Part shown: positions 37,466-45,659 of the stretch, piece after piece
Position numbering within the stretch: the first letter of the stretch is position 1
How the letters are laid out: the number at the start of each line of letters is the position of its first letter
Source of the DNA: Variovorax atrisoli 110B
Lineage (GTDB): Bacteria > Pseudomonadota > Gammaproteobacteria > Burkholderiales > Burkholderiaceae_C
Reading direction: 5' to 3'
Assembly (NCBI RefSeq): GCF_000382045.1
Contig: NZ_KB907462.1
Coordinates: 124,001 to 188,000 of the forward strand
Length of the DNA: 64,000 nt
Translations under genes and position numbers: made by a program
The notes under the pieces: generated by a model
Databases searched by the model: none
The model's input: the letters and a program-made list of their open reading frames with translations, nothing else
Told to the model about the DNA's origin: nothing

Positions 37466-37846
37466 ATGGACTATCTCGCCGAACTTCGCCAGCAGGGCTT
37501 CCACCCAGCCGATGACGAGCCCGACTCCGAGGGGCGCCGGGAATTCAACGCCGATCTCTTTCGCGGATCGGAGAACGAGGTCACGGTTCAGGTGTATGCC
37601 GTTGATCGAGAAGAGTTGGAGCGCGCGGTCATGCCCACGCTGGAGGCCGTGTTGCCGCACATCGATGCGATGGTCGACGCACTCGGCGAGATCGATGCCG
37701 ACCTGGCACAGGTCATCCTCTATCGAGGACGCCTCGGGCTGCACTTCTGGTCCCGGGGCGTGAACAACGAGTTCACGGCCGTCTACACGCACAACGACGG
37801 CCGCTGGGATTTCCAGGCGTTCGCAGACATCTTCAGCGCGAGTTAG
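37466..37846 (+). CDS. Hypothetical protein
   Basis: 126 aa, acidic, starting MDYLAELRQQGFHPADDEPD. It has no signal or membrane helix; an LHFWSRGVNNEFTAVYTHNDG segment looks like a beta-rich core. Not recognised. Isolated between a coiled-coil protein and a convergent SDR. Confidence 0.55.
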   Translation: MDYLAELRQQGFHPADDEPDSEGRREFNADLFRGSENEVTVQVYAVDREELERAVMPTLEAVLPHIDAMVDALGEIDADLAQVILYRGRLGLHFWSRGVNNEFTAVYTHNDGRWDFQAFADIFSAS

Positions 37847-37915
37847 GCGGGCGTCGCGCCAATGCCGACGGCGCGTACGCGTTCGCCCTGGGACACTCCG
37901 GGTGCCAGGGCCGCC

Positions 37916-38665
37916 TCAGACCTGCGCCATGCCGCCGTCGACGAACAGCTCGATGCCGTTGACGAAGCTCGCGGCGTCGGAAGCGAGGAAGGTGACGGCC
38001 TTGCCGATCTCGCCAGGCTCGCCCAGGCGGCCCAGTGGCACCTGTGATGCCAGGTGGTCGAAGAGCCCCTGGCGCGCCTCCTCGGGCACGAGGCCGCCCA
38101 GGCCGGGCGTGCGGACCGGGCCGGGACTCACGGCGTTCACGCGGATGCCGCGGTCCTTGAGGTCCAGGGCCCAGGAGCGTGCAAAGTTGCGCACCGCCGC
38201 CTTGCTCGCGCTGTAGACGCTGAAGCTGGCCGTGCCCTGGATGGAGGTGGTGGAAGAGGTGAGGATCACCGAGGCCCCGTTGCTCAGCAAGGGCAGCGCC
38301 TTCTGCACCGTGAACAGCACGCCCCGCACGTTGGTGCCGAAGATGCGGTCGAAGTGCTCTTTGGTGATCGCGCCCAGCGGCATCATGTCGCCGCCGCCGG
38401 CATTGGCGAAAAGGATGTCCAGCCGCCCGGCTGTCTTCGCGATGTGGGCATAGACGGCATCGAGGTCCGACAGCACCGATGCGTCGGCGCGCAGCGCCGT
38501 GGCCGAGGAGCCGATCTGTTCGACCGCCGCGTCCAGTTCCTGCTGGCGACGGCCGGTGATGAAGACGCGCGCGCCCTGCGCCGCGAGTTCCTTCGCGGCA
38601 CCGAGGCCGATGCCGCTGCTGCCGCCGGTGACGAGGGCGATCTTGCCTTCGAGTTGCTTGTTCAT
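37916..38665 (-). CDS. Short-chain dehydrogenase/reductase
   Basis: 249 aa classical SDR: cofactor motif TGGSSGIG, NAG in the ILFANAGGG strand, catalytic Ser in LTSSTTS and YSASK, and the C-terminal GIELFVDGGMAQV. Glucose-dehydrogenase-like SDRs of this kind reduce or oxidise small alcohols; the substrate is unknown. GGAG precedes ATG 38665. It diverges from a LysR gene and is probably its target. Confidence 0.9.
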   Translation of the reverse strand: MNKQLEGKIALVTGGSSGIGLGAAKELAAQGARVFITGRRQQELDAAVEQIGSSATALRADASVLSDLDAVYAHIAKTAGRLDILFANAGGGDMMPLGAITKEHFDRIFGTNVRGVLFTVQKALPLLSNGASVILTSSTTSIQGTASFSVYSASKAAVRNFARSWALDLKDRGIRVNAVSPGPVRTPGLGGLVPEEARQGLFDHLASQVPLGRLGEPGEIGKAVTFLASDAASFVNGIELFVDGGMAQV

Positions 38666-38808
38666 GGTGTGCTCCGTTTCGTGAATGGATGAGGATGGAA
38701 TCGATGTCTCGCGACGTTCCGCTGCACTTCTGCAGCGGCTCTTCGCTGGGGCATGGAGGAAATGTAGGCTTCGCTCATTGAATGAAAAAGGGCGCGGAAT
38801 GGAATGAC

Positions 38809-38826
38809 TATCCATGTACATGGATA
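38809..38826. promoter_or_regulatory. Perfect 18-bp palindrome TATCCATGTACATGGATA, candidate LysR operator
   Basis: The palindrome lies between the divergent SDR and LysR genes, 33 bp before the LysR start. Even symmetry without a spacer differs from the usual T-N11-A LysR box, but its position marks it as the likely regulator site. Confidence 0.65.
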
Positions 38827-38858
38827 ATCGAGGGCTTGTTCCGCAGCAAGGAGTGCCC

Positions 38859-39860
38859 ATGGACCAACTGCTGGCGATGCGCGCCTTCGCCCGCGTGGTG
38901 GAAGCCGGCGGGTTCACGCGCGCAGCCGACTCACTCGACATGCCCATCGCCACGGTGAGCAAGCTGGTGCGCGAGCTGGAGGCCCATCTCGGGGTGTCAC
39001 TGCTGCAGCGCACGACCCGCCGCGTGACGGTGACGCCCGAAGGCCAGGACTACCACGCCAAGTGCACGCGCATCCTGCGCGACCTCGAGGACATCGATGC
39101 CTCGTTCAATCTCGCCCGAGGCAGGCCGCGCGGCCATCTGCGCATCGACGTCGGCGGCTCCACCGCGCGCGACGTGCTCATTCCGCTGCTGCCGGATTTC
39201 GTGGCGCGCTATCCCGACATCCGCATCGACCTGGGCGTGTCCGACCGCCCGGTGGACCTGATCGGCGACAACGTCGACTGCGTGATCCGCGGCGGCCCGC
39301 TGGACAGTTCATCGCTCGTGGCCCGGCACCTGGGCAATGCAGAGCTCATCACCTGCGCCACGCGAAGCTATCTCAAGCAGTTCGGCACGCCCGCCTACCC
39401 GGAAGAGCTCAAGAACGGCCACCGCCTGGTGAGCTATGTGTCCAGCCAGACGGGCCGTGCCATGCCGTTTCGCTTCGAGCGCGCCGGCGAGAAGATCGAG
39501 ATCAAGGTCGAGCATCGCATGGGCGTCAACGAAAGCAACGCACACCTGGCCGCCTGCGTGGCCGGTCTGGGGATCGTGCAGACATTCACCTATGCGGCCG
39601 ATGCGTCGCTGCGCGACGGCTCGCTGGTGGAGATCCTGAAACCCTGGCGACCGGCGCCCTATCCCTTCCATGTCGTCTACCCGCAGACCCGGCATGTCAC
39701 CCATCGGCTGCGGGTCTTCATCGATTGGGTGGTCGAGGTTTTTCCTTCGCGGCTGAAGGGCGCAAGGTCCCTTGCCGATACGGCATCCTCGTCCTCCGCC
39801 TCTTCCTCGGGGGCACGCACGCGGCACGTGACGGGCGCTGGCCAGCGTCCGGTCCAGTGA
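38859..39860 (+). CDS. LysR-family transcriptional regulator
   Basis: 333 aa. Start ATG 38859 follows AAGGAG. MDQLLAMRAFARVVEAGGFTRAADSLDMPIATVSKLVRELE is a CrgA-type LysR helix-turn-helix; the effector domain begins about residue 90 (GHLRIDVGGSTARDVLIPLLPDF). The C-terminal 40 residues (Ser/Ala-rich, then a basic segment) extend past the normal end and look disordered. It diverges from the SDR across 193 bp. Confidence 0.9.
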   Translation: MDQLLAMRAFARVVEAGGFTRAADSLDMPIATVSKLVRELEAHLGVSLLQRTTRRVTVTPEGQDYHAKCTRILRDLEDIDASFNLARGRPRGHLRIDVGGSTARDVLIPLLPDFVARYPDIRIDLGVSDRPVDLIGDNVDCVIRGGPLDSSSLVARHLGNAELITCATRSYLKQFGTPAYPEELKNGHRLVSYVSSQTGRAMPFRFERAGEKIEIKVEHRMGVNESNAHLAACVAGLGIVQTFTYAADASLRDGSLVEILKPWRPAPYPFHVVYPQTRHVTHRLRVFIDWVVEVFPSRLKGARSLADTASSSSASSSGARTRHVTGAGQRPVQ

Positions 39861-40137
39861 TCCGAGTGCGCATACAGAGCTTTCACCGCCTGTGTGCTGC
39901 CTGCCGCGCTCGGGTTCTCGAACTGTCATGCGCCAACGGCGAGTGATGGAGGCTTCGAGCGGGCCGCGTTCGCGGTGACCTTTCTCAAGGCGCCGACGGA
40001 TGCAAGCCTGTTGAGCTGATCGATTCACCCGTTAGGTCGATTCGCGGGGCAGGGCGCGCCCGAGCCGACGGTCTCAGGAAAGCGGGCAAGACTGGGTCAT
40101 GGCTGCAGCACTCCTGCTCGGGGCGGCGGCTCACGCA

Positions 40138-40163
40138 TGAAAAAGCCGCCTCGAGGGCGGCTT
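40138..40163 (-). terminator. Intrinsic terminator (minus strand)
   Basis: AAGCCGCC (40143-40150) pairs with GGCGGCTT (40156-40163), loop TCGAG; on the minus strand it is followed by a run of T. It lies about 175 nt after a good extended -10 element with no gene between. Confidence 0.75.
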
Positions 40164-40313
40164 CGGGAATGTGGTCGTGAACTCTTACGCGGTCCACGCT
40201 ACGGCAAATTCTTTTGCATGAAGTCATTGTTGTTTTTCTCGTCGTAGTGACTTCGACGCGCTGCCGTGAGATTCGGCTTGCCTGGCCAGGCAACGCTCAA
40301 CAGGTGTGAGCGA
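40138..40313 (-). ncRNA. Candidate small RNA (minus strand)
   Basis: An extended -10 TGATACAAT (TACAAT at 40325-40320) and a terminator at 40163-40138 bound a transcript of about 175 nt with no convincing ORF. It begins with stem CGCTCA/TGAGCG, then a perfect palindrome TTGCCTGGCCAGGCAA (40293-40278) and a small stem GCCG/CGGC, and contains an A-rich GAGAAAAACAACAATG single-stranded stretch. No -35 is clear. A 40-codon frame that begins at 40321 cannot be its product because its ATG lies in the -10. I do not recognise an RNA family. Confidence 0.5.
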
Positions 40314-40595
40314 GCCGCCATTGTATCAGGCGACGCCACGTCGGCAGACGCGCCCGCTTCCTGGGGCTGCGGGCGTCGTCCCCGGGCAGCCCGAAGCAAT
40401 CTGCGCACGGAACTCCTTGTGGACGCTCGAACAAGAGCACTGACGAAGCGCCTGCAAGGTATGGCGGGCATGCGGTGCCCACGATGGCGATCAGTCCCGC
40501 GGCGGGACGGGTCGCGGCCACGCAGTCCGACCTCGATCGCGGCATGAACGGCTCCTCCACTTCGCTGAGGCCCCTTGGAACGCTGGCCGGACGAA

Positions 40596-40610
40596 ATTAC
40601 CGAGGGTAAT
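40596..40610. promoter_or_regulatory. Inverted repeat ATTACC-GAG-GGTAAT, candidate operator
   Basis: A perfect 6+3+6 repeat about 60 bp before the lyase gene, upstream of an AT-rich TTAGAATATGATGAC promoter-like stretch. A GntR regulator at the end of the operon is one possible binder. Confidence 0.4.
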
Positions 40611-40668
40611 CACCCGGGGCAGGGTTCTTGTTGGCGACGTCCTGTTGTTATTAGAATATGATGACATT

Positions 40669-41601
40669 ATGACAAATTCTCTTTTCGAGCATCGACGATC
40701 GCTGAGAGACTTGATCTCTCAGCCGGGCATGGTCGTGGCGCCCGGCGCCTATGACGGCATCGGAGCCAGGCTGGTTGCCCAGGCCGGGTTTCCCGCGGTC
40801 TACATGACTGGGGCAGGCACGGCGATGGCCCGCGGCTTTCCGGACTTCGGCCTGCTGACGCAAACGGAGATGGCCGACAACGCCGGTGTGATGGCGCGGT
40901 CGGTCGATGTCCCGGTGATCGCCGATGCCGACACGGGCTACGGCAATGAACTGAACATCACGCGCACCGTGCGCGAGTACGAGTCGCGAGGCGTCGCGGC
41001 GGTCCACATCGAGGACCAGGTGTCGCCCAAGCGATGCGGTCACCTCGAAGGCAAGGAAGTGGTCACGCGCGACGAGTTCGTCTCGAAGATCCGCGCTGCC
41101 GTCGAGGCGCGCCGCTCCAACGAGTTCCTGATCATCGCCCGTACCGATGCGCGCGCCATGCTGGGCCTGGACGAGGCCATCGACCGTGCGAATGCGGCCA
41201 TCGACGTCGGTGCCGACATCGCATTCGTCGAGGCGCCGCAGACGAACGAGGAGGTCGAACTGGTGCCGCGGCGGGTGCGCGGTGCATGTCTTCTCAACAT
41301 CGTCGGAGGCGGACGCACGCCGGTGCTCGACGTGTCGGTTGCGGAAGCGATGGGCTACAAGCTCGCGATCGTGCCGGGCCTGCTGCTGAGCGCTGCCATC
41401 GAAGCCGGGGACGCCGCACTTGCTGCACTCAAGTCCACGCGCGTCGTGCCGCCGGTCGCCGCCGCCGTCGCGGAAACGTTCCGGCGCTTTGGTGCAGACG
41501 ACTGGGATGCCTTGCGCCGTCGCTTCAATGCCGGCGCGGGAGCGATCGATCCCTCCGCGCCTGCCGTGGGCGTGCTCGGCTGCGCCGGAGGCACCGCGTG
41601 A
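40669..41601 (+). CDS. Isocitrate lyase/PEP mutase family lyase
   Basis: 310 aa. VYMTGAGTAMARGFPDFGLLT, the metal site DADTGYGN, and the active-site loop DQVSPKRCGHLEGKEV (Cys in KRCGH) are typical of carbon-carbon lyases such as 2-methylisocitrate lyase and 2,3-dimethylmalate lyase. It would cleave a hydroxylated di- or tricarboxylate to pyruvate or another 2-oxoacid plus a second acid. No ribosome site precedes ATG 40669 and a TATGAT hexamer ends seven bases before it, so the mRNA may be leaderless. The hydratase subunits follow with overlapping codons. Confidence 0.87.
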   Translation: MTNSLFEHRRSLRDLISQPGMVVAPGAYDGIGARLVAQAGFPAVYMTGAGTAMARGFPDFGLLTQTEMADNAGVMARSVDVPVIADADTGYGNELNITRTVREYESRGVAAVHIEDQVSPKRCGHLEGKEVVTRDEFVSKIRAAVEARRSNEFLIIARTDARAMLGLDEAIDRANAAIDVGADIAFVEAPQTNEEVELVPRRVRGACLLNIVGGGRTPVLDVSVAEAMGYKLAIVPGLLLSAAIEAGDAALAALKSTRVVPPVAAAVAETFRRFGADDWDALRRRFNAGAGAIDPSAPAVGVLGCAGGTA

Positions 41602-43001
41602 TGGCCGGGCGGACTCTTTTCGACAAGATCTGGGACGCGCACGTCGTACGCGACCTCGGGGACGGATGGGCGCTGCTTCACATCGACCGGCACCTGCTGC
41701 ACGACCTGTCCGGCTCGGCGTCGCTCGCGGACATGGCCGAGCGCGGACTCGCGGTGCACGACAGCGATCTCGTGTTCGCGACGCCCGACCATGCCGTCTC
41801 CACCCGGCCCGGTCGCGACGGCACGACCTACCTCGCGGGCAGCAAGCTGTGGTCGGCGCTCAGGCAGGGCGCGCAGCGGTTCGGCATCCGGCTCTTCGAC
41901 CTTGGCGAGCGGGGGCAGGGCATCGTGCATGTGATGGGGCCGGAGCAGGGCATCGTGCTGCCGGGCCTGACCATGATCTGCGGCGACAGCCACACCTGCA
42001 CGAACGGTGCGCTTGGCGCACTGGCACTGGGGGTCGGCTCCAGCGAGAGCACGCATGCGCTCGCGACGCAGACCTTGCGCCTGCAGCGGCCCAGGCACAT
42101 GCGCATCCGCTGTGAAGGAGCCCTGGGCTTCGGCGTCACGGCCAAGGACCTGGCGCTGCACATCATCGCCAGGCTGGGCGCCAATGCCGGGGTGGGTCAT
42201 GCGGTCGAGTACGCGGGCTCCACGATCGAGTCACTCGATGTCGAGGCGAGACTGACCTTGTGCAACCTCACGGTGGAACTCGGCGCCCGTTCCGGCGTGA
42301 TCGCCCCAGATGATCGGACGATCGAATATGTGAAGGGGCGCCGATTCGCTCCGAAGGGCGCCGACTTCGACGCGGCGGTTGCTGAGTGGCGCGAGCTGAA
42401 GACCGATGCCGACGCGGTCTTCGACCGCGAGGAGTTCATCGATGCGCGCCTGGTCGTGCCCACGGTCACCTGGGGTACGAGCCCGGAGCAGGCGATCGCG
42501 ATCGACGCGCGGATTCCCGCTCCGCGCGTTGCGGCAGGCGGCGGCGCCGATGCGACGTCGCAGGCGCTCGACTACATGGGCCTGGAGGCGGGGGCGCCCA
42601 TCGCCGGTACGCCGATCGACTGGGTGTTCATCGGCTCGTGCACGAACGCCCGCCTCTCCGACCTGCGCGCGGCAGCCCACGTGGCCCGCGGCCGCCACGT
42701 CGCGCCTCACGTGCGTGCATGGGTGGTCCCGGGTTCGGAGGACGTCAAGCGCGCTGCGGAAGCCGAGGGGCTGCACCAGGTCTTTGCCGCCGCCGGCTTC
42801 GAGTGGCGCGAGCCCGGTTGTGGCATGTGTGTCGCGGCCAACGGCGAGCAGGTGCCGCCCATGGCACGTTGCGTCTCGACGTCGAACCGCAACTTCGTCG
42901 GCCGCCAGGGTCCGCAGGCGCGCACGCACCTGGCCAGCCCCGCGATGGCGGTGGCGGCGGCCCTGACGGGCCGCCTGAGCGACGTGCGAGCACTTGCCTG
43001 A
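41601..43001 (+). CDS. Aconitase-family hydratase, large subunit (LeuC-like)
   Basis: 466 aa. Fe-S cluster cysteines are in FIGSCTNARLSDLR and the C-x2-C pair EPGCGMCVA; CGDSHTCTNGALGAL and the substrate loops match 3-isopropylmalate dehydratase large subunits. GGAGG lies nine bases before ATG 41601, which overlaps the lyase stop (TGATG). Next to a lyase and Bug receptors rather than leucine genes, it is more likely a catabolic hydratase such as dimethylmaleate- or citraconate-type hydratase. Confidence 0.9.
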   Translation: MAGRTLFDKIWDAHVVRDLGDGWALLHIDRHLLHDLSGSASLADMAERGLAVHDSDLVFATPDHAVSTRPGRDGTTYLAGSKLWSALRQGAQRFGIRLFDLGERGQGIVHVMGPEQGIVLPGLTMICGDSHTCTNGALGALALGVGSSESTHALATQTLRLQRPRHMRIRCEGALGFGVTAKDLALHIIARLGANAGVGHAVEYAGSTIESLDVEARLTLCNLTVELGARSGVIAPDDRTIEYVKGRRFAPKGADFDAAVAEWRELKTDADAVFDREEFIDARLVVPTVTWGTSPEQAIAIDARIPAPRVAAGGGADATSQALDYMGLEAGAPIAGTPIDWVFIGSCTNARLSDLRAAAHVARGRHVAPHVRAWVVPGSEDVKRAAEAEGLHQVFAAAGFEWREPGCGMCVAANGEQVPPMARCVSTSNRNFVGRQGPQARTHLASPAMAVAAALTGRLSDVRALA

Positions 43002-43017
43002 CCCGGAGCACCCAGCC

Positions 43018-43635
43018 ATGCAACCTTTCACGATCGTCAGTGGCGCAGCCATCCCCTTCATGCGCGCGAACGTCGACACCGACGTCATCGTGCGGATCGA
43101 GCGCCTCACCAGCCTGCCGAAGGACCAGCTCGGCCCGTTCGCGTTCGAATCGCTGCGCTACCTGCCCGACGGCAGCGCCGATCCGGCGTGCATCCTGAAT
43201 GCGGAGCGCTTCCGCCACGCGCCGTTCCTGCTGGCCGGCGACAACTTCGGCTGCGGATCGTCGCGCGAAGGCGCCGTGTGGGCCTTGATGTGCCTGGGAA
43301 TCCGCGCCGTCATCGCGCCCAGCTATGGCGACATCTTCTATGCCAACTGCTTCCAGAACGGCATGCTGCCGATCCGGCTGCCGCTGGACCGCATCGAGGC
43401 GCTGGCTGCCCGGTGTGCCGATGGTTCCGCGCTGACAGTCGACCTGCGGACGCAGACGATCCAGTGCAGCGACGGCGGTCCCCAACCGTTCGCCATCGAC
43501 GCGACCCGCCGCGAAGCGCTGCTCGGCGGCCTGGACGCCATCGGCCTGACGCTGCGCAACGACGCCTTGATTCGCGCATGGCAGGACAAGGATCGCGTGC
43601 AGCGCGCCTGGGCCTGGAATTCGGTGCGCGCCTAG
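43018..43635 (+). CDS. Aconitase-family hydratase, small subunit (LeuD-like)
   Basis: 205 aa swivel-domain partner of the preceding gene. ANVDTDVIVRIERL and the catalytic loop FLLAGDNFGCGSSREGAVWAL are characteristic. GGAG is ten bases before ATG 43018. With the large subunit it forms the heterodimeric or heterotetrameric hydratase. Confidence 0.9.
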   Translation: MQPFTIVSGAAIPFMRANVDTDVIVRIERLTSLPKDQLGPFAFESLRYLPDGSADPACILNAERFRHAPFLLAGDNFGCGSSREGAVWALMCLGIRAVIAPSYGDIFYANCFQNGMLPIRLPLDRIEALAARCADGSALTVDLRTQTIQCSDGGPQPFAIDATRREALLGGLDAIGLTLRNDALIRAWQDKDRVQRAWAWNSVRA

Positions 43636-43679
43636 TTTTCGTGCCTTCGACAACTTCCACCAACCCTCAGGAGACTTGC

Positions 43680-44414
43680 ATGCCCACCCTCGACATCGCG
43701 GGCGACGCCCGCCGCATCATCGACGTCGTCAAGAACGGCGGTATCGCGCTCGTGCCGCAGCACACAGGCTACGCCATGTGCGGCGCCTCGATGGAGCCGC
43801 TCAGGAAGATCTTCGATACCAAGCAGCGCGGCGGCCACAAGCGCAACGCCATGGCCGCCGACCTGGAGACGCAGCGCGACATGATGACCCTCGGCAAGCG
43901 CGAGCAGGAGATGGTCGAGGCGATCGTCCTCGACTACGACCTGCCGCTCGGCGTGATCGGGCCGTTCCGGGCGGACCATCCGTTGCTCATGAAGCTGGGC
44001 GACGACGCCTTGAGGGCCTCCTCGGCCGGAGGCACGATCGGCAACCTGCTCAATGCTGGCCCCCTGCACAGGGAGTTGACGCGGCTCTCGCGCGAAGAGC
44101 TGGTGCCGCTGTTCGGCTCGTCGGCCAACATCTCGGGCACGGGATCGCGGTTCAGGCTGGAAGACGTCCAGCCCGAGCTGCACGAGATCGCCGACATCAG
44201 GATCGATCACGGCCTGTGCCGCTATCACATGTACGGCCGCTCCGGCACGCTGATCAATTTCCAGACGATGCAGGTGATCCGCTTCGGCGCGTGCTACGAC
44301 CTGATCGCGGACGTCCTCAAGCGCTGGTTCCGGGTCGAGCTGCCGCGCGACCCCGGCATGGCCGCGCTGCCCTCGGGCCACGTCAACGAGTTCGCCTTGC
44401 AGAACGTCGCCTGA
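43680..44414 (+). CDS. YrdC/Sua5-like domain protein
   Basis: 244 aa. NGGIALVPQHTGYAMCGAS, KRNAM and LVPLFGSSANISGTGSRF correspond to the nucleotide and threonine-binding regions of the YrdC fold used in tRNA threonylcarbamoyl-adenosine synthesis. The usual early K-x-R and S-x-T sites are altered (KQRGGHKR here), and the essential TsaC/Sua5 would normally stand elsewhere, so this is probably a specialised paralogue. CAGGAG precedes ATG 43680, 44 bp after the hydratase small subunit. Role in the pathway unknown. Confidence 0.75.
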   Translation: MPTLDIAGDARRIIDVVKNGGIALVPQHTGYAMCGASMEPLRKIFDTKQRGGHKRNAMAADLETQRDMMTLGKREQEMVEAIVLDYDLPLGVIGPFRADHPLLMKLGDDALRASSAGGTIGNLLNAGPLHRELTRLSREELVPLFGSSANISGTGSRFRLEDVQPELHEIADIRIDHGLCRYHMYGRSGTLINFQTMQVIRFGACYDLIADVLKRWFRVELPRDPGMAALPSGHVNEFALQNVA

Positions 44415-44417
44415 ATC

Positions 44418-44449
44418 GGCGAGGGCAGGCGTGCAGGCCCGCCCTCGCC
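44418..44449 (+). repeat. GC-rich hairpin after the YrdC-like gene
   Basis: A perfect 9-bp stem GGCGAGGGC/GCCCTCGCC with a 14-nt loop just after the stop codon. No T-tract follows, so it may be an mRNA stabiliser or processing signal between the enzyme genes and the Bug genes. Confidence 0.45.
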
Positions 44450-44584
44450 AGCCGCCTCGCCCGGAGCGGCGTCCACGCAAATGCCGGCGCGGGCGAGGAA
44501 GTGACGGTTGTCCGATGCGATCAGGTCGCCGGGGTGCTTACCGGGCGCGCCATCTGATTCTGAAAAAAAGCGAAGGAGACAAGC

Positions 44585-45583
44585 ATGGCTATCCATTCCC
44601 CGAAGCCGCCCAGCCGGGTGTCGCGCCGCGGCGTGCTCGCACTGGCTGGCGGCCTCCTGGCCGCGCCCTGGGCGCGGGCGCAGAAGTCCTCATGGCCGCA
44701 GCAGCCGATCAAGTTCGTCATCGGCTATCCGCCGGGCGGCGGAGGCGATGGCGTCGGGCGGCCGCTGGCCCTTGGCCTGGAACGCCACCTGGGCGTGCCC
44801 GTGGTCCTCGACTACCGCCCCGGCGCGGGAGGCGCCATCGCCGCCCAGCTGGTCGCCAACGCGCCCTCGGACGGCTACACCCTCTACCTGGCGGACAACG
44901 GCGCGATCTCCGTGACGCCGGCCTACCGGGCCGTGGGCTACCGGCCGACCGACTTCAGCTACATCGGCGGCATCGGAGAACTGCCCATGGTGCTGGTCGT
45001 GCACCCCGATGTGCAAGCCAGGGACATCCGGGAGCTGGCGGCGCTTTCGCACAAGCGGCCCAAGGGGCTGTCGTATGCATCGGGCGGGGTGGGAAGCATC
45101 CCGCACCTGGAGGCGGAGATGATGCGGCTGGAAGCGCGCATGAACACCGTGCACGTGGCCTACAAGGGATCGGGACAGGCGAGCACGGACCTCATCTCCG
45201 GCGTGGTCGACTTCGCGTTCTTCGCTCCCACCGGCGTGGCGCAGCACGTGCAGTCCGGCCGCCTCAAGGCGCTCGCCGTCACCACGCGCCAGCGGATCGC
45301 GGCCCTGCCATCCGTGCCGACGGTGGGAGAACTCGGCTTTCCGTCGCTCGAGGCGACCTACATGAGCGGCGTGCTCGCACCCAGGAACCTGCCGCCCGCG
45401 GTGTTCGATCGCCTGGCTGCCGCACTCTCCACGGTGCTGGCCGACCCCGAGGTCGTGCGAAACCTGGAGACCAGCGGCCTCGTGGTGGCGCATCGAGCGC
45501 CGGCACCCGCTCGTGAGGCCTTCGAAAAGGACCTGGACAGATGGCGCAACCTCATCAAGGCTGCGAACCTCAAGCTGGACTGA
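44585..45583 (+). CDS. Bug/TctC-family receptor
   Basis: 332 aa with a Tat-like leader (SRRGVLALAGG...WARAQ). WPQQPIKFVIGYPPGGGGDGVGR and VVLDYRPGAGGAIAAQLVANAPSDGYTL are family loops. GGAGAC before ATG 44585. First of two receptors behind the lyase-hydratase genes, 170 bp downstream. The other is 76 bp further on; the two share only general family similarity, so they may bind different ligands. Confidence 0.88.
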   Translation: MAIHSPKPPSRVSRRGVLALAGGLLAAPWARAQKSSWPQQPIKFVIGYPPGGGGDGVGRPLALGLERHLGVPVVLDYRPGAGGAIAAQLVANAPSDGYTLYLADNGAISVTPAYRAVGYRPTDFSYIGGIGELPMVLVVHPDVQARDIRELAALSHKRPKGLSYASGGVGSIPHLEAEMMRLEARMNTVHVAYKGSGQASTDLISGVVDFAFFAPTGVAQHVQSGRLKALAVTTRQRIAALPSVPTVGELGFPSLEATYMSGVLAPRNLPPAVFDRLAAALSTVLADPEVVRNLETSGLVVAHRAPAPAREAFEKDLDRWRNLIKAANLKLD

Positions 45584-45659
45584 ACGCCACCGACGCTCGC
45601 TGCCTGCGGCTGTTGCGGGCGCCGAGCAGCAGATCACGCCAATCATTTCAAGAGACAAG

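Larger units (their letters stand above)
39861..40668. other. 808-bp region without a protein gene
   Basis: It contains a candidate small RNA on the minus strand with its own terminator (listed separately) and an inverted repeat before the lyase operon. Open frames here are short and unsupported. Confidence 0.55.

Noticed and set aside
40199..40321. 40-codon frame from ATG 40321 (minus) ending KNNNDFMQKNLP
   Set aside because: Its ATG lies inside the -10 element, so it cannot be on the transcript started there; no ribosome site. Kept only as part of the candidate RNA region.
41601..43635. Leucine biosynthesis leuC-leuD
   Set aside because: Family match is real, but the neighbours (lyase, YrdC-like, Bug receptors, GntR) are catabolic and no leuA or leuB is near, so a leucine role is not claimed.
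43680..44414. Housekeeping threonylcarbamoyl-AMP synthase (tsaC/sua5)
   Set aside because: The operon position and changed loops do not fit the essential gene; called only YrdC-like.
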